From Saprospiraceae bacterium (GTDB lineage: Bacteria; Bacteroidota; Bacteroidia; Chitinophagales; Saprospiraceae), in contig JANQPA010000098.1 of the NCBI GenBank assembly GCA_028285545.1, positions 1-64,000 of the forward strand: a DNA stretch of 64,000 nt, given 5' to 3'. The first letter of the stretch is position 1; the number at the start of each line of letters is the position of its first letter. A program made the position numbers and the translations under genes. The notes beneath the pieces are model-generated. The model did no database searches, was not told the DNA's origin, and saw only the letters and a program-made list of their open reading frames with translations. Below are positions 35,634-44,490 of this stretch, piece by piece.

Positions 35634-37358
35634 ATGAGCAAAAACTACAAAATAATTGTCAATCCCAAACCGCCTGATTCAGATACTATTAATCAGCATC
35701 GGGATTTTGATACCTTACTATCTAATTATAAGGTAGCTAAAAGAAAAAAAGGAAGGCTGAGAGTGATGTACTCCTCTACTGCTATTGCAGCTTCTATTTT
35801 ATTTCTTGTTGCTTTCTTTGTTCTTAACAGAGGTAGCAATACTTTGCAATACGAAAAAGCTGCACAGGCCTATTTTGCGAGTCAGGATTTCATTAAGCCC
35901 CCAATAAAAGATATTCAACTCCCAATCAGTCAAATCACCGTTGAGGCTTCTCAAGGAGATACCCTGAATTTTGGTTCTGGTTCTCAAATTATTATCCCTT
36001 CCAGAGCATTTGTAGATCAAAATGGTCAGGAAATCTCCGGAGAGGTAGATATTCAATTTCGTGAGATGCACGACTTTGTTGATTTCTTCATTTCTGGAAT
36101 CCCAATGCATTATGATTCTAATGGTGTTCGCTATCAATTAGAATCAGCAGGAATGATTGAAATCCTTGGTTTTCAGAATGGTCAAAAGGTAGAATTAGCT
36201 CAAAATAAAAATATTCAGGTGGAATTGGTATCCAGAGTCCAAATGCCCAGAGTAAATACGACTCCTCCTAAATATAATATTTATCACCTTAATGTAGCTG
36301 ACAGAAAATGGGACTACTCCAGCATCGACAGGATACAACTGATTGCTGAGGAAAATCCTTCTGATCAAACTTTCTTTGACCAGCTAAAGTCAAATTTCCA
36401 GGCCGTAATTAATCAAATTGAACAAAATAATCGTTCAAATTTGGCAGCCCTTGAATCTCTTCACCCAATGCCTGAAGAACCAATCAAACCTGTTGAAGAG
36501 CAGCAAGGAGCCCCAACCATAGAATTAGATTTTCTGGATGATATTCAAGAGCTTGATTTTTATGAGGGTACTCAAGATAAGCTGGAAAAAATACGTGCAA
36601 CATATAATGGTGTGATCTTCCAAATAGCTCCAAATAGTCCACCCATTAATCTGGAACAATTTGGAAAAACATGGCAAGGTGCCCGAATTCAATCCATCAA
36701 TGAAACCGAATTTGAAATAACTCTTTTAGGTGATGAGGATAGTGTTGTTCTACGGGTAATTCCCGTCCTTGGTGGTGACGGATTTCAAGCGGCCATGGAA
36801 TTATACCAAACCCAACTTGAAAGCTATAATCAGGCCATCCAAGTCAGGAATTCCAGGATACAAAGTAAAAGAGACAGTCTATCGCAAATAAAAGAAGCTT
36901 TAATAGAAAAAGAGAAACTTCAGTTTGAAAGCAGCGTTCAGGATATGATCAATGAAGGAAGGATTAATCCTGATGAAATGGGAACTTTCAAAATAATTAA
37001 TCGCTTCACCATCAATAAATTTGGCGTGTGGAATTGTGATCGTCCCGTTGCTCCTACTGCTGATCCCAGTATGATAAAATTGGTGGATCAAAATGGGAGA
37101 ACAATCAAAGGAAAAACAACCTTTATTGCCAATAAAAAACAAAATACGGTTTATCAATATCTGGCAACCAACAAAACCCCCATCTCACTGATGGAAGATG
37201 CCGAATCAATAATTTGGGTGGTTGATGAAAATAATAAATTAGCCATTCTGAAAACCCTAGGCAGACAAGTCACTTCCTCAAAAGATGAAATTCGACTGGA
37301 AGTATTAAGTGAAGAAATTGTAGATGAAGCTGGGTTAAGAGAGGTTTTGTTTTTCTAA
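35634..37358 (+). CDS. Single-span membrane protein, probable anti-sigma partner
   Basis: A protein of 574 residues. A short cytoplasmic part (1-43), one span (about 47-64) and a large extracytoplasmic part. The latter starts with a beta-rich segment (SGSQIIIPSRAFVDQNGQEI, GEVDIQFREM, SAGMIEILGFQNGQKVELAQN), followed by a coiled coil (about 395-430). The arrangement after an ECF sigma gene suggests an anti-sigma factor whose outer part senses a signal, but the cytoplasmic part has no classical zinc-binding anti-sigma motif. The stop codon lies 2 nt before a mobile hairpin element. Confidence 0.65.
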   Translation: MSKNYKIIVNPKPPDSDTINQHRDFDTLLSNYKVAKRKKGRLRVMYSSTAIAASILFLVAFFVLNRGSNTLQYEKAAQAYFASQDFIKPPIKDIQLPISQITVEASQGDTLNFGSGSQIIIPSRAFVDQNGQEISGEVDIQFREMHDFVDFFISGIPMHYDSNGVRYQLESAGMIEILGFQNGQKVELAQNKNIQVELVSRVQMPRVNTTPPKYNIYHLNVADRKWDYSSIDRIQLIAEENPSDQTFFDQLKSNFQAVINQIEQNNRSNLAALESLHPMPEEPIKPVEEQQGAPTIELDFLDDIQELDFYEGTQDKLEKIRATYNGVIFQIAPNSPPINLEQFGKTWQGARIQSINETEFEITLLGDEDSVVLRVIPVLGGDGFQAAMELYQTQLESYNQAIQVRNSRIQSKRDSLSQIKEALIEKEKLQFESSVQDMINEGRINPDEMGTFKIINRFTINKFGVWNCDRPVAPTADPSMIKLVDQNGRTIKGKTTFIANKKQNTVYQYLATNKTPISLMEDAESIIWVVDENNKLAILKTLGRQVTSSKDEIRLEVLSEEIVDEAGLREVLFF

Positions 37359-37360
37359 TT

Positions 37361-37518
37361 GAGGCTGTCTCAAAAGACCTTCGGCCTTTTTCGCCAGCCA
37401 ATATTATTTCTTTGAGAGAGTTTTTTTAAGAAAAAATTTCATTTTTTCTTAAAAAAACTCTCTCAAAAAGAAAATTATTTGGCGACTCAGAACGAGGAAC
37501 GAGTTATGAGACGCCCTC
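37361..37518 (+). mobile_element. MITE-like nested hairpin element, copy A
   Basis: 158 bp between the convergent ends of the sigma-partner and asparaginase genes. Outer ends GAGGCTGTCTCAAAAG and GTTATGAGACGCCCTC are imperfect inverted repeats and resemble the IS1182 ends in this window. Inside are conserved flanks (AGCCAATATTATTTC at the left; GAAAATTATTTGGCG at the right) and a core palindrome with 27-bp perfect arms (37411-37437 with 37441-37467, loop TTC). No coding capacity. Copy B is at 46998-47172 in the opposite orientation. Confidence 0.8.
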
Positions 37519-37524
37519 AACTAA

Positions 37525-38595
37525 TTAATCATTCTTATATATTCCAACTACTCTTTCATTTGGCTTTGCATAACCTCTATACATTCCTTCAGAGTTAAAA
37601 GTCATGGATACATTCCCGTCTTTATCAATGGCAATAATTCCGCCACTACCTTCCGCCTTAACTAATTTATCCATTACCACTTCATCAGCAGCTTCCTGTA
37701 GGCTAACGCTCTTATATTCCATTATAGCTGAAATATCATGAGCTACCGTATAGCGAATAAAAAATTCCCCATGTCCAGTGGCTGATACCCCACAAGAATT
37801 ATTTTTGGCATAAGTTCCCGATCCGATAATAGGCACATCCCCTACTCTACCATATCGCTTATTGGTCATACCTCCAGTTGAGGTTCCCGCTACTATATTC
37901 CCATTATTATCTAGAGCCACACATCCAACGGTACCAAATTTATGGTCAGCAGTATTGTCTACATAACCTATTTCTTCTTTCTCACTTTTGAGGATCCGCT
38001 GAAGTGCTTCCCATCTTCTCTCTGTGTGGAAATACTTAGGATCGACGATTTCCAATTCTTGTTCTTTGGCAAATTGCTCAGCTCCCTTGCCGATTAGCAT
38101 TACATGTTCTGATTTTTCCATAACTGCACGAGCGGCAGTAATAGGGTTTTTTACATTGGTGATACCAGCTACTGTACCAGCATTCAAAGTAGCACCATCC
38201 ATAAATGCTGCATCAAGTTCATTTTTGCCATCATGAGTAAAGACGGCCCCCTTTCCTGCATTAAATAATGGAGTATCTTCGAGATACATTATGGTCTTCT
38301 CAACAGCATCGGCAGCCGAACCTCCCTCTTTTAAGATGTTTTCACCAATATTGAGGGCTTCATTTAAGGCATTCCGATAATCCTTCTCCATCTCATCCGT
38401 CATATTTTCTTTACGAATAGTACCGGCACCTCCATGAATTACAATAGCATATGCAGGTCTTTCAACTTGCTGTTCGTCAGAAGTTTCGGCCGATGTTGAA
38501 TCTTCAGTTGGAGTGGACTCACTATTTTCCTGACAAGAAAAAAACATAAAGGAAATCAACATTATTATTCCCGTATAATTGAGTACTCTTTTCAT
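37525..38595 (-). CDS. Isoaspartyl peptidase / L-asparaginase (Ntn-hydrolase), lipoprotein
   Basis: A protein of 356 residues, with a lipoprotein signal (SFMFFS-C21) and an acidic Ser/Thr linker to ~45. The enzyme part begins AIVIHGGAGTI. The autocleavage site is D-HKF-GTVGC with nucleophile T222, followed by the substrate loop GTSTGGMTNKRYGRVGDVPI. The precursor would split into alpha and beta chains. It hydrolyses isoaspartyl dipeptides or asparagine in the periplasm. It is divergent from sppA and converges with the sigma-partner gene across copy A of the hairpin element. Confidence 0.93.
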   Translation of the reverse strand: MKRVLNYTGIIMLISFMFFSCQENSESTPTEDSTSAETSDEQQVERPAYAIVIHGGAGTIRKENMTDEMEKDYRNALNEALNIGENILKEGGSAADAVEKTIMYLEDTPLFNAGKGAVFTHDGKNELDAAFMDGATLNAGTVAGITNVKNPITAARAVMEKSEHVMLIGKGAEQFAKEQELEIVDPKYFHTERRWEALQRILKSEKEEIGYVDNTADHKFGTVGCVALDNNGNIVAGTSTGGMTNKRYGRVGDVPIIGSGTYAKNNSCGVSATGHGEFFIRYTVAHDISAIMEYKSVSLQEAADEVVMDKLVKAEGSGGIIAIDKDGNVSMTFNSEGMYRGYAKPNERVVGIYKND

Positions 38596-38987
38596 AAAAA
38601 GAATTTTAATATAAAAATTAAAGGATTGAAAAAATTGAGGAGTTTCTCATCCTCAAAATGAATTGAATAGCCAATCAAATTTAAGAATTATTCTCAATTG
38701 TGTTCATAAACTTCTATCTTCGTACAATGTTTAAACATTATTTATGTCTTTCTTGAAACAATAGTACCTGAGAGTCAGAATAAAAACATTTTCAGATCAC
38801 TAAACGATGTTTTCATTCGTTAGATAGATAGGGAAATTAGATAGACTTGCCTATTATTGATAATACATATGGAAATGTTAAAATTTCCCATTATAGGATT
38901 TGTTATCCACAAATTATGCAGGTTAATCTAATTTTAGATGTGGTTCACATAACAAGTGCTAGTTTTGAGTAAATTAAGTAATTAATA
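38596..38987. other. Divergent intergenic region asparaginase / sppA
   Basis: 392 bp, AT-rich, no open frame of interest. A small hairpin TTGAGGA/TCCTCAA lies at 38635-38656, an imperfect -7 box TAtcTTcG at 38715-38722 on the + strand, and GGAAAT/ATTTCC close before sppA. No stutter repeat is present here. Confidence 0.5.
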
Positions 38988-40766
38988 ATGAAACAATTTT
39001 TCAAGTTTTTCTTTGCCTCTTGTTTGGGTTTTATAGTAGGCTCAATTATTCTTTCCGTAATTGGTCTATTAATCTTTGCAGGTGTAGCTAGTCAGGCAGA
39101 GCAAACTCCCCAGGTATATTCTAATTCTGTTCTTAGGTTAACCTTTAATGATTTTATTCCTGAACATACCAATAATATAGAATCCGCAGGTCTTGAATTA
39201 TATCCCGAAAAGAAGTTAGGTCTTCACGAAACCATCGGTACCATTAAAAATGCTACCAGAGATAATAGAATAAAAGGTATTTATTTGGAAACGGATGCCC
39301 TAATGACCGGTGGGCCAGCTTCAGCAGCTGAGCTTCGCGAAACATTAGAAGAGTTTAAGGAGAGTGGTAAGTTTATTGTGGCCTATTCAAAATATTATAC
39401 TCAGGGTGCCTACTATTTGGCTTCTGCTGCGGATGAAGTTTATATTAATCCCCTGGGAGTAATTGATTTTCGTGGTTTTGCTGCACAAATTCCTTTTTAC
39501 AAAAACATGCTGGATAAGGTTGGAGTAGAAATGCAGATTTTCTATGCTGGACAATATAAAAGTGCTACTGAACCTTATCGACTAACAAAAATGAGCCCCC
39601 AAAATCGCTTTCAGGTTCGTCAATACCTTAACGGGATGTATGATAATTTCCTTGAAGATATAAGTGATTCAAGAGCTGTAGAAGTCAAAGAATTGAAAAG
39701 AGTGGCAAATAATTTCCTTGCCAGCAAACCTGATCAGGCCCTTCAACATAAGCTTGTAGATGTAGTAGGCTACAAAGATGAAGCCATGGCCTCGGTAAGA
39801 GATCGTATTGGGCTAGATAAAGATGAAAAGATCCGTTTTATCAGCTTAAGTACCTATAATAAAGCCAATCCACCCCGAAAAGGAGATTATTCCAACGGTA
39901 GAATTGCCATTGTTTATGCTGAGGGTGGTATCATAGATGGATATGGTAGCAATGGTTCCATTGGAGACAAACGCTATATGAAGGTCTTCAATGATATTCG
40001 AAAAGATGATAGAGTCAAGGCCGTTGTTTTAAGGGTAAACTCACCAGGAGGAAGTTCTTTATCAGCTGAGAATATGCATCATGCCTTATCTCGTTTAAAA
40101 GAATCCGGTAAACCTATCGTAGTTTCCATGGGTGATTATGCTGCTTCGGCTGGTTATTATATTGCCTGCCTTGCTGATTCTATTGTTGCACAACCGAGTA
40201 CCCTTACTGGCTCCATTGGTGTTTTTTCAATGATCCCCAATGCCCAGCAACTTCTTAATGATAAGTTAGGCATCAACTTTGACACGGTTGCAACCGGCGA
40301 TTTTGCTGCCGGGCTGACTCCTTTTTACGATCTGACTCCAAAAGAAGAAAGGTGGTTCCAGGTAAGAACCGAAGAAATGTATGACCTTTTCCTCGGAAAA
40401 GTGGCAGAAGGTAGAAATATGACCAAGAATGAAGTACACAAAATTGCCCAAGGAAGGGTTTGGACTGGTGAAGAAGCATTAGAGATTGGTTTGGTTGATC
40501 AACTGGGCGACTTAGATAAAGCAGTTGACATTGCAGCCCGCCTGGCTGATATGGAGGAATACCGAATAAAAGAATATCCATTTATTAAATCTCCATGGCT
40601 TGAAATTCTTGATGAACTGCAGGGTAAAAATGAAACCGATATCAAATTCCAAAGTTATCTAAAGTCTCAATGGCCTGATATTTATCCTTATTATAATCAT
40701 ATCACAGCCATAAAGGATGCTAAAGGGCCTCAGGCTAGATTGCCCTTTTTTATTCCGTTTGAATAG
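38988..40766 (+). CDS. sppA: Signal peptide peptidase SppA, 67K type
   Basis: Membrane-bound serine protease that degrades cleaved signal peptides. 592 residues, the long duplicated form. One N-terminal span (about 10-32). Catalytic pair by family comparison: K191 in AGQYKSATEP (first repeat) and S387 in DYAASAGYY (second repeat). The oxyanion loop NSPGGS and GSIGVFSMIPN follow expectation. It stands alone; the stutter hairpin at 40767 begins at its stop codon. Confidence 0.95.
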   Translation: MKQFFKFFFASCLGFIVGSIILSVIGLLIFAGVASQAEQTPQVYSNSVLRLTFNDFIPEHTNNIESAGLELYPEKKLGLHETIGTIKNATRDNRIKGIYLETDALMTGGPASAAELRETLEEFKESGKFIVAYSKYYTQGAYYLASAADEVYINPLGVIDFRGFAAQIPFYKNMLDKVGVEMQIFYAGQYKSATEPYRLTKMSPQNRFQVRQYLNGMYDNFLEDISDSRAVEVKELKRVANNFLASKPDQALQHKLVDVVGYKDEAMASVRDRIGLDKDEKIRFISLSTYNKANPPRKGDYSNGRIAIVYAEGGIIDGYGSNGSIGDKRYMKVFNDIRKDDRVKAVVLRVNSPGGSSLSAENMHHALSRLKESGKPIVVSMGDYAASAGYYIACLADSIVAQPSTLTGSIGVFSMIPNAQQLLNDKLGINFDTVATGDFAAGLTPFYDLTPKEERWFQVRTEEMYDLFLGKVAEGRNMTKNEVHKIAQGRVWTGEEALEIGLVDQLGDLDKAVDIAARLADMEEYRIKEYPFIKSPWLEILDELQGKNETDIKFQSYLKSQWPDIYPYYNHITAIKDAKGPQARLPFFIPFE

Positions 40767-40840
40767 AAGTGTTCAAGTTAGCAAGTGTTCAAGTGTTCAT
40801 GGATTCACGTGAACACTTGAACCCGTGATAACGTGAACAC
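40767..40840. repeat. Stutter hairpin GTTCAAGT/GTTCACGT at a convergent junction
   Basis: The word GTTCAAGT and variants repeat five times. GTTCAAGTGTTCA (40787-40799) is exactly complementary to 40810-40822, and the loop contains TTCACGTGAA. It fills the whole gap between the sppA stop and the end of the FMN reductase gene. Confidence 0.7.
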
Positions 40841-41379
40841 TAAAACTCAAGCAACTCCTTCACATGCTTTCTCATCACAGAAAGAGTGCCTTCATCAATA
40901 ATTTCATCTCCCTCCATTAAATTGTAAATACTAGAGATAGGAAGCCGGTTTGGTAAAGTAATCATCCCCAGGTGATTCAGGACAGCTACCAAGTGGTCTA
41001 AGCCTAATAAATTACCGGCTCGTCCGGATGCCACTCCTGCCAATGCTGCCTTTTTCCACTTAAAAGACTCCTTTATAGCCCTTACAGAACAGGCATCCAA
41101 TAATAATTTTAAAGCACCGGGGAAACTTCCATTGTATTCTGAGGTAACGATCATAAATTTTTCGGCAGGAATTAGATATTCATCTTGAAGATTTCTGATG
41201 CTTTCTGCCTGATTTTTCTCAACATACATTTCAGGAAAAAACCAATCATGAGGAATCTCTTCAAGGGCTAATAATTTAATTTCCTGATCGGATTCTTCAA
41301 CCAACATGTCATAAAATTTCTTCGCAAATTGAAGGCATTCGCTGTTCTTTCGGTTACTACCAGAAATTACTGTTATCAT
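40840..41379 (-). CDS. NADPH-dependent FMN reductase family protein
   Basis: Flavodoxin-fold protein of about 179 residues from ATG 41379 (MITVISGSNRKNSE), the family's usual beginning; the frame opens to 41415. FMN phosphate loop GSNRKNSEC near the N-terminus and the ring-binding TSEYNGSFPGALKLLLD are visible. Members reduce FMN, quinones or chromate with NAD(P)H. The C-terminal half has the GVASGRAGNLLGLDHL loop typical of this group. Its 3' end lies in the stutter hairpin. Confidence 0.85.
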   Translation of the reverse strand: MITVISGSNRKNSECLQFAKKFYDMLVEESDQEIKLLALEEIPHDWFFPEMYVEKNQAESIRNLQDEYLIPAEKFMIVTSEYNGSFPGALKLLLDACSVRAIKESFKWKKAALAGVASGRAGNLLGLDHLVAVLNHLGMITLPNRLPISSIYNLMEGDEIIDEGTLSVMRKHVKELLEF

Positions 41380-41463
41380 TGATTTACCATTTTCTTTTTC
41401 TCCAAAATTCATCAATAAGCCTTTAACATCAATTTAGCCAAAAATGTTATCTTCCGGTTATTA

Positions 41464-41488
41464 GTTAGCAAGTGTTCATGTGTTCAAG
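41464..41488 (+). repeat. Inverted stutter repeat, distal arm
   Basis: 25 nt (GTTAGCAAGTGTTCATG...), exact complement of 41722-41746. A similar block at 40777-40799 shares GTTAGCAAGTGTTCA. Confidence 0.8.
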
Positions 41489-41721
41489 TTTAGGTTATTT
41501 TGAATTCAAGGGATTGTTTCTTATTTAAAGTGAATGTCATAAGCAATTGCCACTTCTAGTCAGGCATATCACAAATTAGGAAGATAAAACTAGTGAAATT
41601 CCAGACAAGCGATAGGGATCACGAACTAAAAAAACCCCTAGAATCATATTCCACTTAGTATAAGATCCTCAACCTGGCAGACCTGAATACGTCAATATGG
41701 GAACACGAGATAACGTGAGCT

Positions 41722-41746
41722 CTTGAACACATGAACACTTGCTAAC
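41722..41746 (-). repeat. Inverted stutter repeat, proximal arm
   Basis: Exact complement of 41464-41488, 35 nt before the UPF0173 start codon; further GAACAC words flank it at 41701-41755. Confidence 0.8.
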
Positions 41747-41781
41747 TTGAACACATTATCCCATAAAAATAAAATTATTTC

Positions 41782-42465
41782 ATGAAGCTCACTTATTACG
41801 GTCATGGTTGTGTATTATTAGAAACCATGGGAAAAAAATTACTTCTGGACCCATTTATTTCTCCCAATCCATTAACAGCAGGGAAAGCAGATGCTGAAAA
41901 AATAGAGGCAGATTATATTTTAATTAGCCATGGTCATGAAGATCATGTGGCCGATGTAGAGTCTATTGGCCAACGAACTGGGGCAAAAATTATTTCCAGT
42001 TACGAAATTGTCATGTACTACGGTGCTAAAGGTCTTGAAGGGCATCCTATGAACCTTGGGGGAAAATTTTCTTTTGATTTTGGAACCCTAAAATATGTAA
42101 ATGCGGTTCATTCCAGTGTCTTGCCTGATGGTACCTATGGAGCCAATCCCGGAGGCTTTGTTATTTGGAATGAAGAAGGATGTATTTATCTAGCCGGAGA
42201 TACAGCACTAACAATGGATATGAAACTCATTCCAATGACCTGCCCAAAATTAACAGCTGCTGTATTCCCAATTGGCGATAATTTTACCATGGGTTATGAA
42301 GATGCAGTGCTTGCTGCAGATTTTGTTGAATGTCAACAAATCATTGGTACTCACTACGATACGTTCGGATATATAAAAATAGATCATGAACAAGCAAAAA
42401 AATCTTTTTCGGATGCCGGAAAAGAATTAATTTTGTTGCCAATAGGTGACAGCATCAACTTGTAA
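41782..42465 (+). CDS. Metal-dependent hydrolase, UPF0173 type
   Basis: Metallo-beta-lactamase fold protein of 227 residues. Zinc site HGHEDHV (about 51-57), then AVHSS, GDT (LAGDTALTMDM) and the late GTHYDTF complete the ligand set. The UPF0173 start MKLTYYGHGCVLLE is characteristic. The substrate is unknown. Cytosolic. It is followed by a complex hairpin and then parA. Confidence 0.88.
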   Translation: MKLTYYGHGCVLLETMGKKLLLDPFISPNPLTAGKADAEKIEADYILISHGHEDHVADVESIGQRTGAKIISSYEIVMYYGAKGLEGHPMNLGGKFSFDFGTLKYVNAVHSSVLPDGTYGANPGGFVIWNEEGCIYLAGDTALTMDMKLIPMTCPKLTAAVFPIGDNFTMGYEDAVLAADFVECQQIIGTHYDTFGYIKIDHEQAKKSFSDAGKELILLPIGDSINL

Positions 42466-42500
42466 AAAAGCCTTAGATGTTTTAATTTTAGACCTGGCCT

Positions 42501-42596
42501 AAGGGATGAAGTTTTATCGTTTCCTTTTACCCATAGTCCTTATGGAAACAATATCAACAATCGGGAAGCACAAAACTTCATCCCTTTCATTTTTTA
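42501..42596 (+). terminator. Structured 3' element after the UPF0173 gene
   Basis: A 15-bp perfect outer stem (42501-42515 with 42572-42586) encloses an inner stem GTTTCC/GGAAAC and ~40 nt of further sequence, followed by TTTCATTTTTT. It is larger than a plain terminator; it could be a processed 3' UTR or small RNA. Confidence 0.6.
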
Positions 42597-42666
42597 AATC
42601 AAACTGTCATAATAAAATTCCAGACAGTATAATAATAAGTACAGCAGTGCTTTCAAACAACTATTT

Positions 42667-43473
42667 ATGGGAAAAGTGATTACCATTGCAAATCAGAAGG
42701 GAGGCGTAGGAAAAACGACCACGACCATCAACCTGGCCGCAAGCCTGGCTATTCTTGAAAAGCGTGTACTCATCATTGATTCTGACCCTCAGGCAAATGC
42801 TTCTTCAGGTGTTGGCGTAATGCCCGATGAAGTAGACGAAAATGTATATCACTGTCTATTAAATGACATTGATCCTACAGAGGCCATTTATGAAACTGGC
42901 ATTGAAAATTTGCACATTATACCTTCTACTATCGATTTGGTAGGTGCTGAGTTGGAATTGGTTTCTAAAATGAAAAGAGAGTATTATATGCAGGGGGTTG
43001 TAGAGCAGGTCCGCCAATATTATGATTATATCCTTATTGACTGTCTTCCTTCTCTAGGACTTGTAACCGTTAATGCCCTTACGGCTGCCGACTCTGTTTT
43101 AATCCCTGTACAGTGCGAGTTTTTTGCTCTTGAAGGATTAACTAAGTTAACCGATACCATCAATGTGGTTAAAAAGCAATTAAATCCAAAGCTTAAAATC
43201 GAAGGGATTCTTTTATCCATGTACGATAGTAGGCTTCGACTAGCTAACGTAGTGGTTAGTGAGGTTCGCAATATTTTTAACACCCTTGTATTCGATACTA
43301 TTATCCATAGAAATTCAAAAATCGGCGAAGCTCCCAACATGCATGTGCCGGTCATTCAGCTGGATGCTTCCAGTAGAGGCAGCATAAATTTCCTAAATCT
43401 TGCCAAAGAATTTTTGGATAAAAACAATGATCCTATTAAATTAAAAGAACCAGAAACTGATCCTGTCGGGTAA
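42667..43473 (+). CDS. parA: Chromosome partitioning ATPase ParA (Soj)
   Basis: Deviant-Walker ATPase that, with ParB-parS, segregates the chromosome origin. 268 residues. Walker [15 protein letters not shown] (10-23), DSDPQANAS, and the switch region [20 protein letters not shown] are present. A short acidic tail ends the protein. parB follows after ~100 nt containing a stutter repeat. Its presence suggests that the window lies within reach of the replication origin, but no dnaA or parS was found. Confidence 0.95.
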   Translation: MGKVITIANQKGGVGKTTTTINLAASLAILEKRVLIIDSDPQANASSGVGVMPDEVDENVYHCLLNDIDPTEAIYETGIENLHIIPSTIDLVGAELELVSKMKREYYMQGVVEQVRQYYDYILIDCLPSLGLVTVNALTAADSVLIPVQCEFFALEGLTKLTDTINVVKKQLNPKLKIEGILLSMYDSRLRLANVVVSEVRNIFNTLVFDTIIHRNSKIGEAPNMHVPVIQLDASSRGSINFLNLAKEFLDKNNDPIKLKEPETDPVG

Positions 43474-43548
43474 CGTGATCACGAGTTCAAGGATTCACGT
43501 GTTCACGAAAATTCCAATGCCCCCTGTGCACACATGAACACATGAACA
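43474..43548. repeat. Stutter repeat GTTCACG/GTTCATG between parA and parB
   Basis: GTTCAAGG, TTCACGTG, GTTCACG, then ACATGAACACATGAAC in the other orientation, ending 25 nt before parB. Same word family as 40767 and 41464. Confidence 0.65.
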
Positions 43549-43572
43549 TTATTAAAAAAAAACATCAAACGA

Positions 43573-44487
43573 ATGGCAAAAAAAGTAGCTAAGAAGGTAG
43601 GAAAGAAAGAGTTAGGCTTAGGTTTGCGTGCTCTTTTGGCGAATAATGAATTAGAAGAGAAACTGGCAGAGAATCAGGCAGAAGTGGTGAAGGAATTAGC
43701 TCAAACTTTTGCTATGCTTCCAATTGATCAAATAGAAGCCAATCCGGAACAGCCCCGCAAGGAGTTTACTGAAAATGCATTAGAAGAACTGGCCAGCTCC
43801 ATCAAGGTACATGGTTTGATCCAACCCATTACTGTTAGAAGATTAAGTCCTAAGGAATATCAACTGATTTCCGGAGAGCGTAGACTGAGAGCTTCGCAAA
43901 TGGCCGGTATCGAGGAAGTGCCCGCCTATATTCGAGTGGCCAATGACCAGGAATTACTGGAAATGGCCCTGGTTGAAAATATCCAACGGGAAGAATTAAA
44001 TGCCATTGAAGTGGCCATCACTTACCAACGGCTTTTGGAAGAATGTAAGCTAACTCATGAAAAGTTAGCAGAAAGAGTAGGTAAAAACAGAACAACCATT
44101 ACCAATTCTTTGGGTCTGTTAAAATTACCAGTTGAAATACAGGATGCTGTCAAGGAGAAAAAATTGTCCATGGGACATGCCAGAGCTTTAAAAGGCGTAG
44201 ACAACCTTTTGCTGCAAAAGAAACTCTTTAATGAGACGATTAACCTAAATTTGTCGGTAAGAGCACTTGAAAGTAAAATTGCCAACTTTAAAGCAGGTAA
44301 AAAACCTAGCAAAAAGGAAGCTAATAAGCTCCCACATGAATACCAAAACGTTCAACGTAATTTTAGAAGTTTTTTCGGAACACGCAGCGTTGACCTTAAG
44401 TTAAAAGAAGATGGAAAAGGGCAAATCGTCATTAAATTTTCTTCAGTAGATGAACTGAATCAGTTGTTGGATAGAATTGATGATTAA
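43573..44487 (+). CDS. parB: Chromosome partitioning protein ParB (Spo0J)
   Basis: CTP-dependent clamp that loads at parS. 304 residues. A Lys-rich start, then the ParB N-domain (IEANPEQPRKEF, GLIQPITVRR, GERRLRAS and ENIQREELNAIEVA), the helix-turn-helix (THEKLAERVGKNRTTITNSL) and a C-terminal dimer domain. The CTP-binding GERRLRAS motif is intact. The next gene starts 3 nt after its stop. Confidence 0.96.
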   Translation: MAKKVAKKVGKKELGLGLRALLANNELEEKLAENQAEVVKELAQTFAMLPIDQIEANPEQPRKEFTENALEELASSIKVHGLIQPITVRRLSPKEYQLISGERRLRASQMAGIEEVPAYIRVANDQELLEMALVENIQREELNAIEVAITYQRLLEECKLTHEKLAERVGKNRTTITNSLGLLKLPVEIQDAVKEKKLSMGHARALKGVDNLLLQKKLFNETINLNLSVRALESKIANFKAGKKPSKKEANKLPHEYQNVQRNFRSFFGTRSVDLKLKEDGKGQIVIKFSSVDELNQLLDRIDD

Positions 44488-44490
44488 TTT

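Larger units (their letters stand above)
41416..41781. other. Divergent intergenic region with far-spaced inverted stutter repeat
   Basis: It contains a 25-bp perfect inverted repeat, 41464-41488 and 41722-41746, separated by 233 bp, built of GTTCAAG/GTTCATG words that also occur at 40767-40840 and 43474-43545. The DNA between the arms shows no open frame. The proximal arm ends about 20 nt before the next gene. Confidence 0.6.

Noticed and set aside
40801-40816. parS-like site (TTCACGTGAA) near parAB, also a half-match at 43495
   Set aside because: Only the central ten bases agree with the parS consensus; they arise from the surrounding GTTCACG stutter words, so they are more likely coincidence.
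41464-41746. CRISPR-like array from repeated GTTCA words
   Set aside because: Repeat units are 7-9 nt, not regularly spaced by unique spacers, and no cas gene is present.
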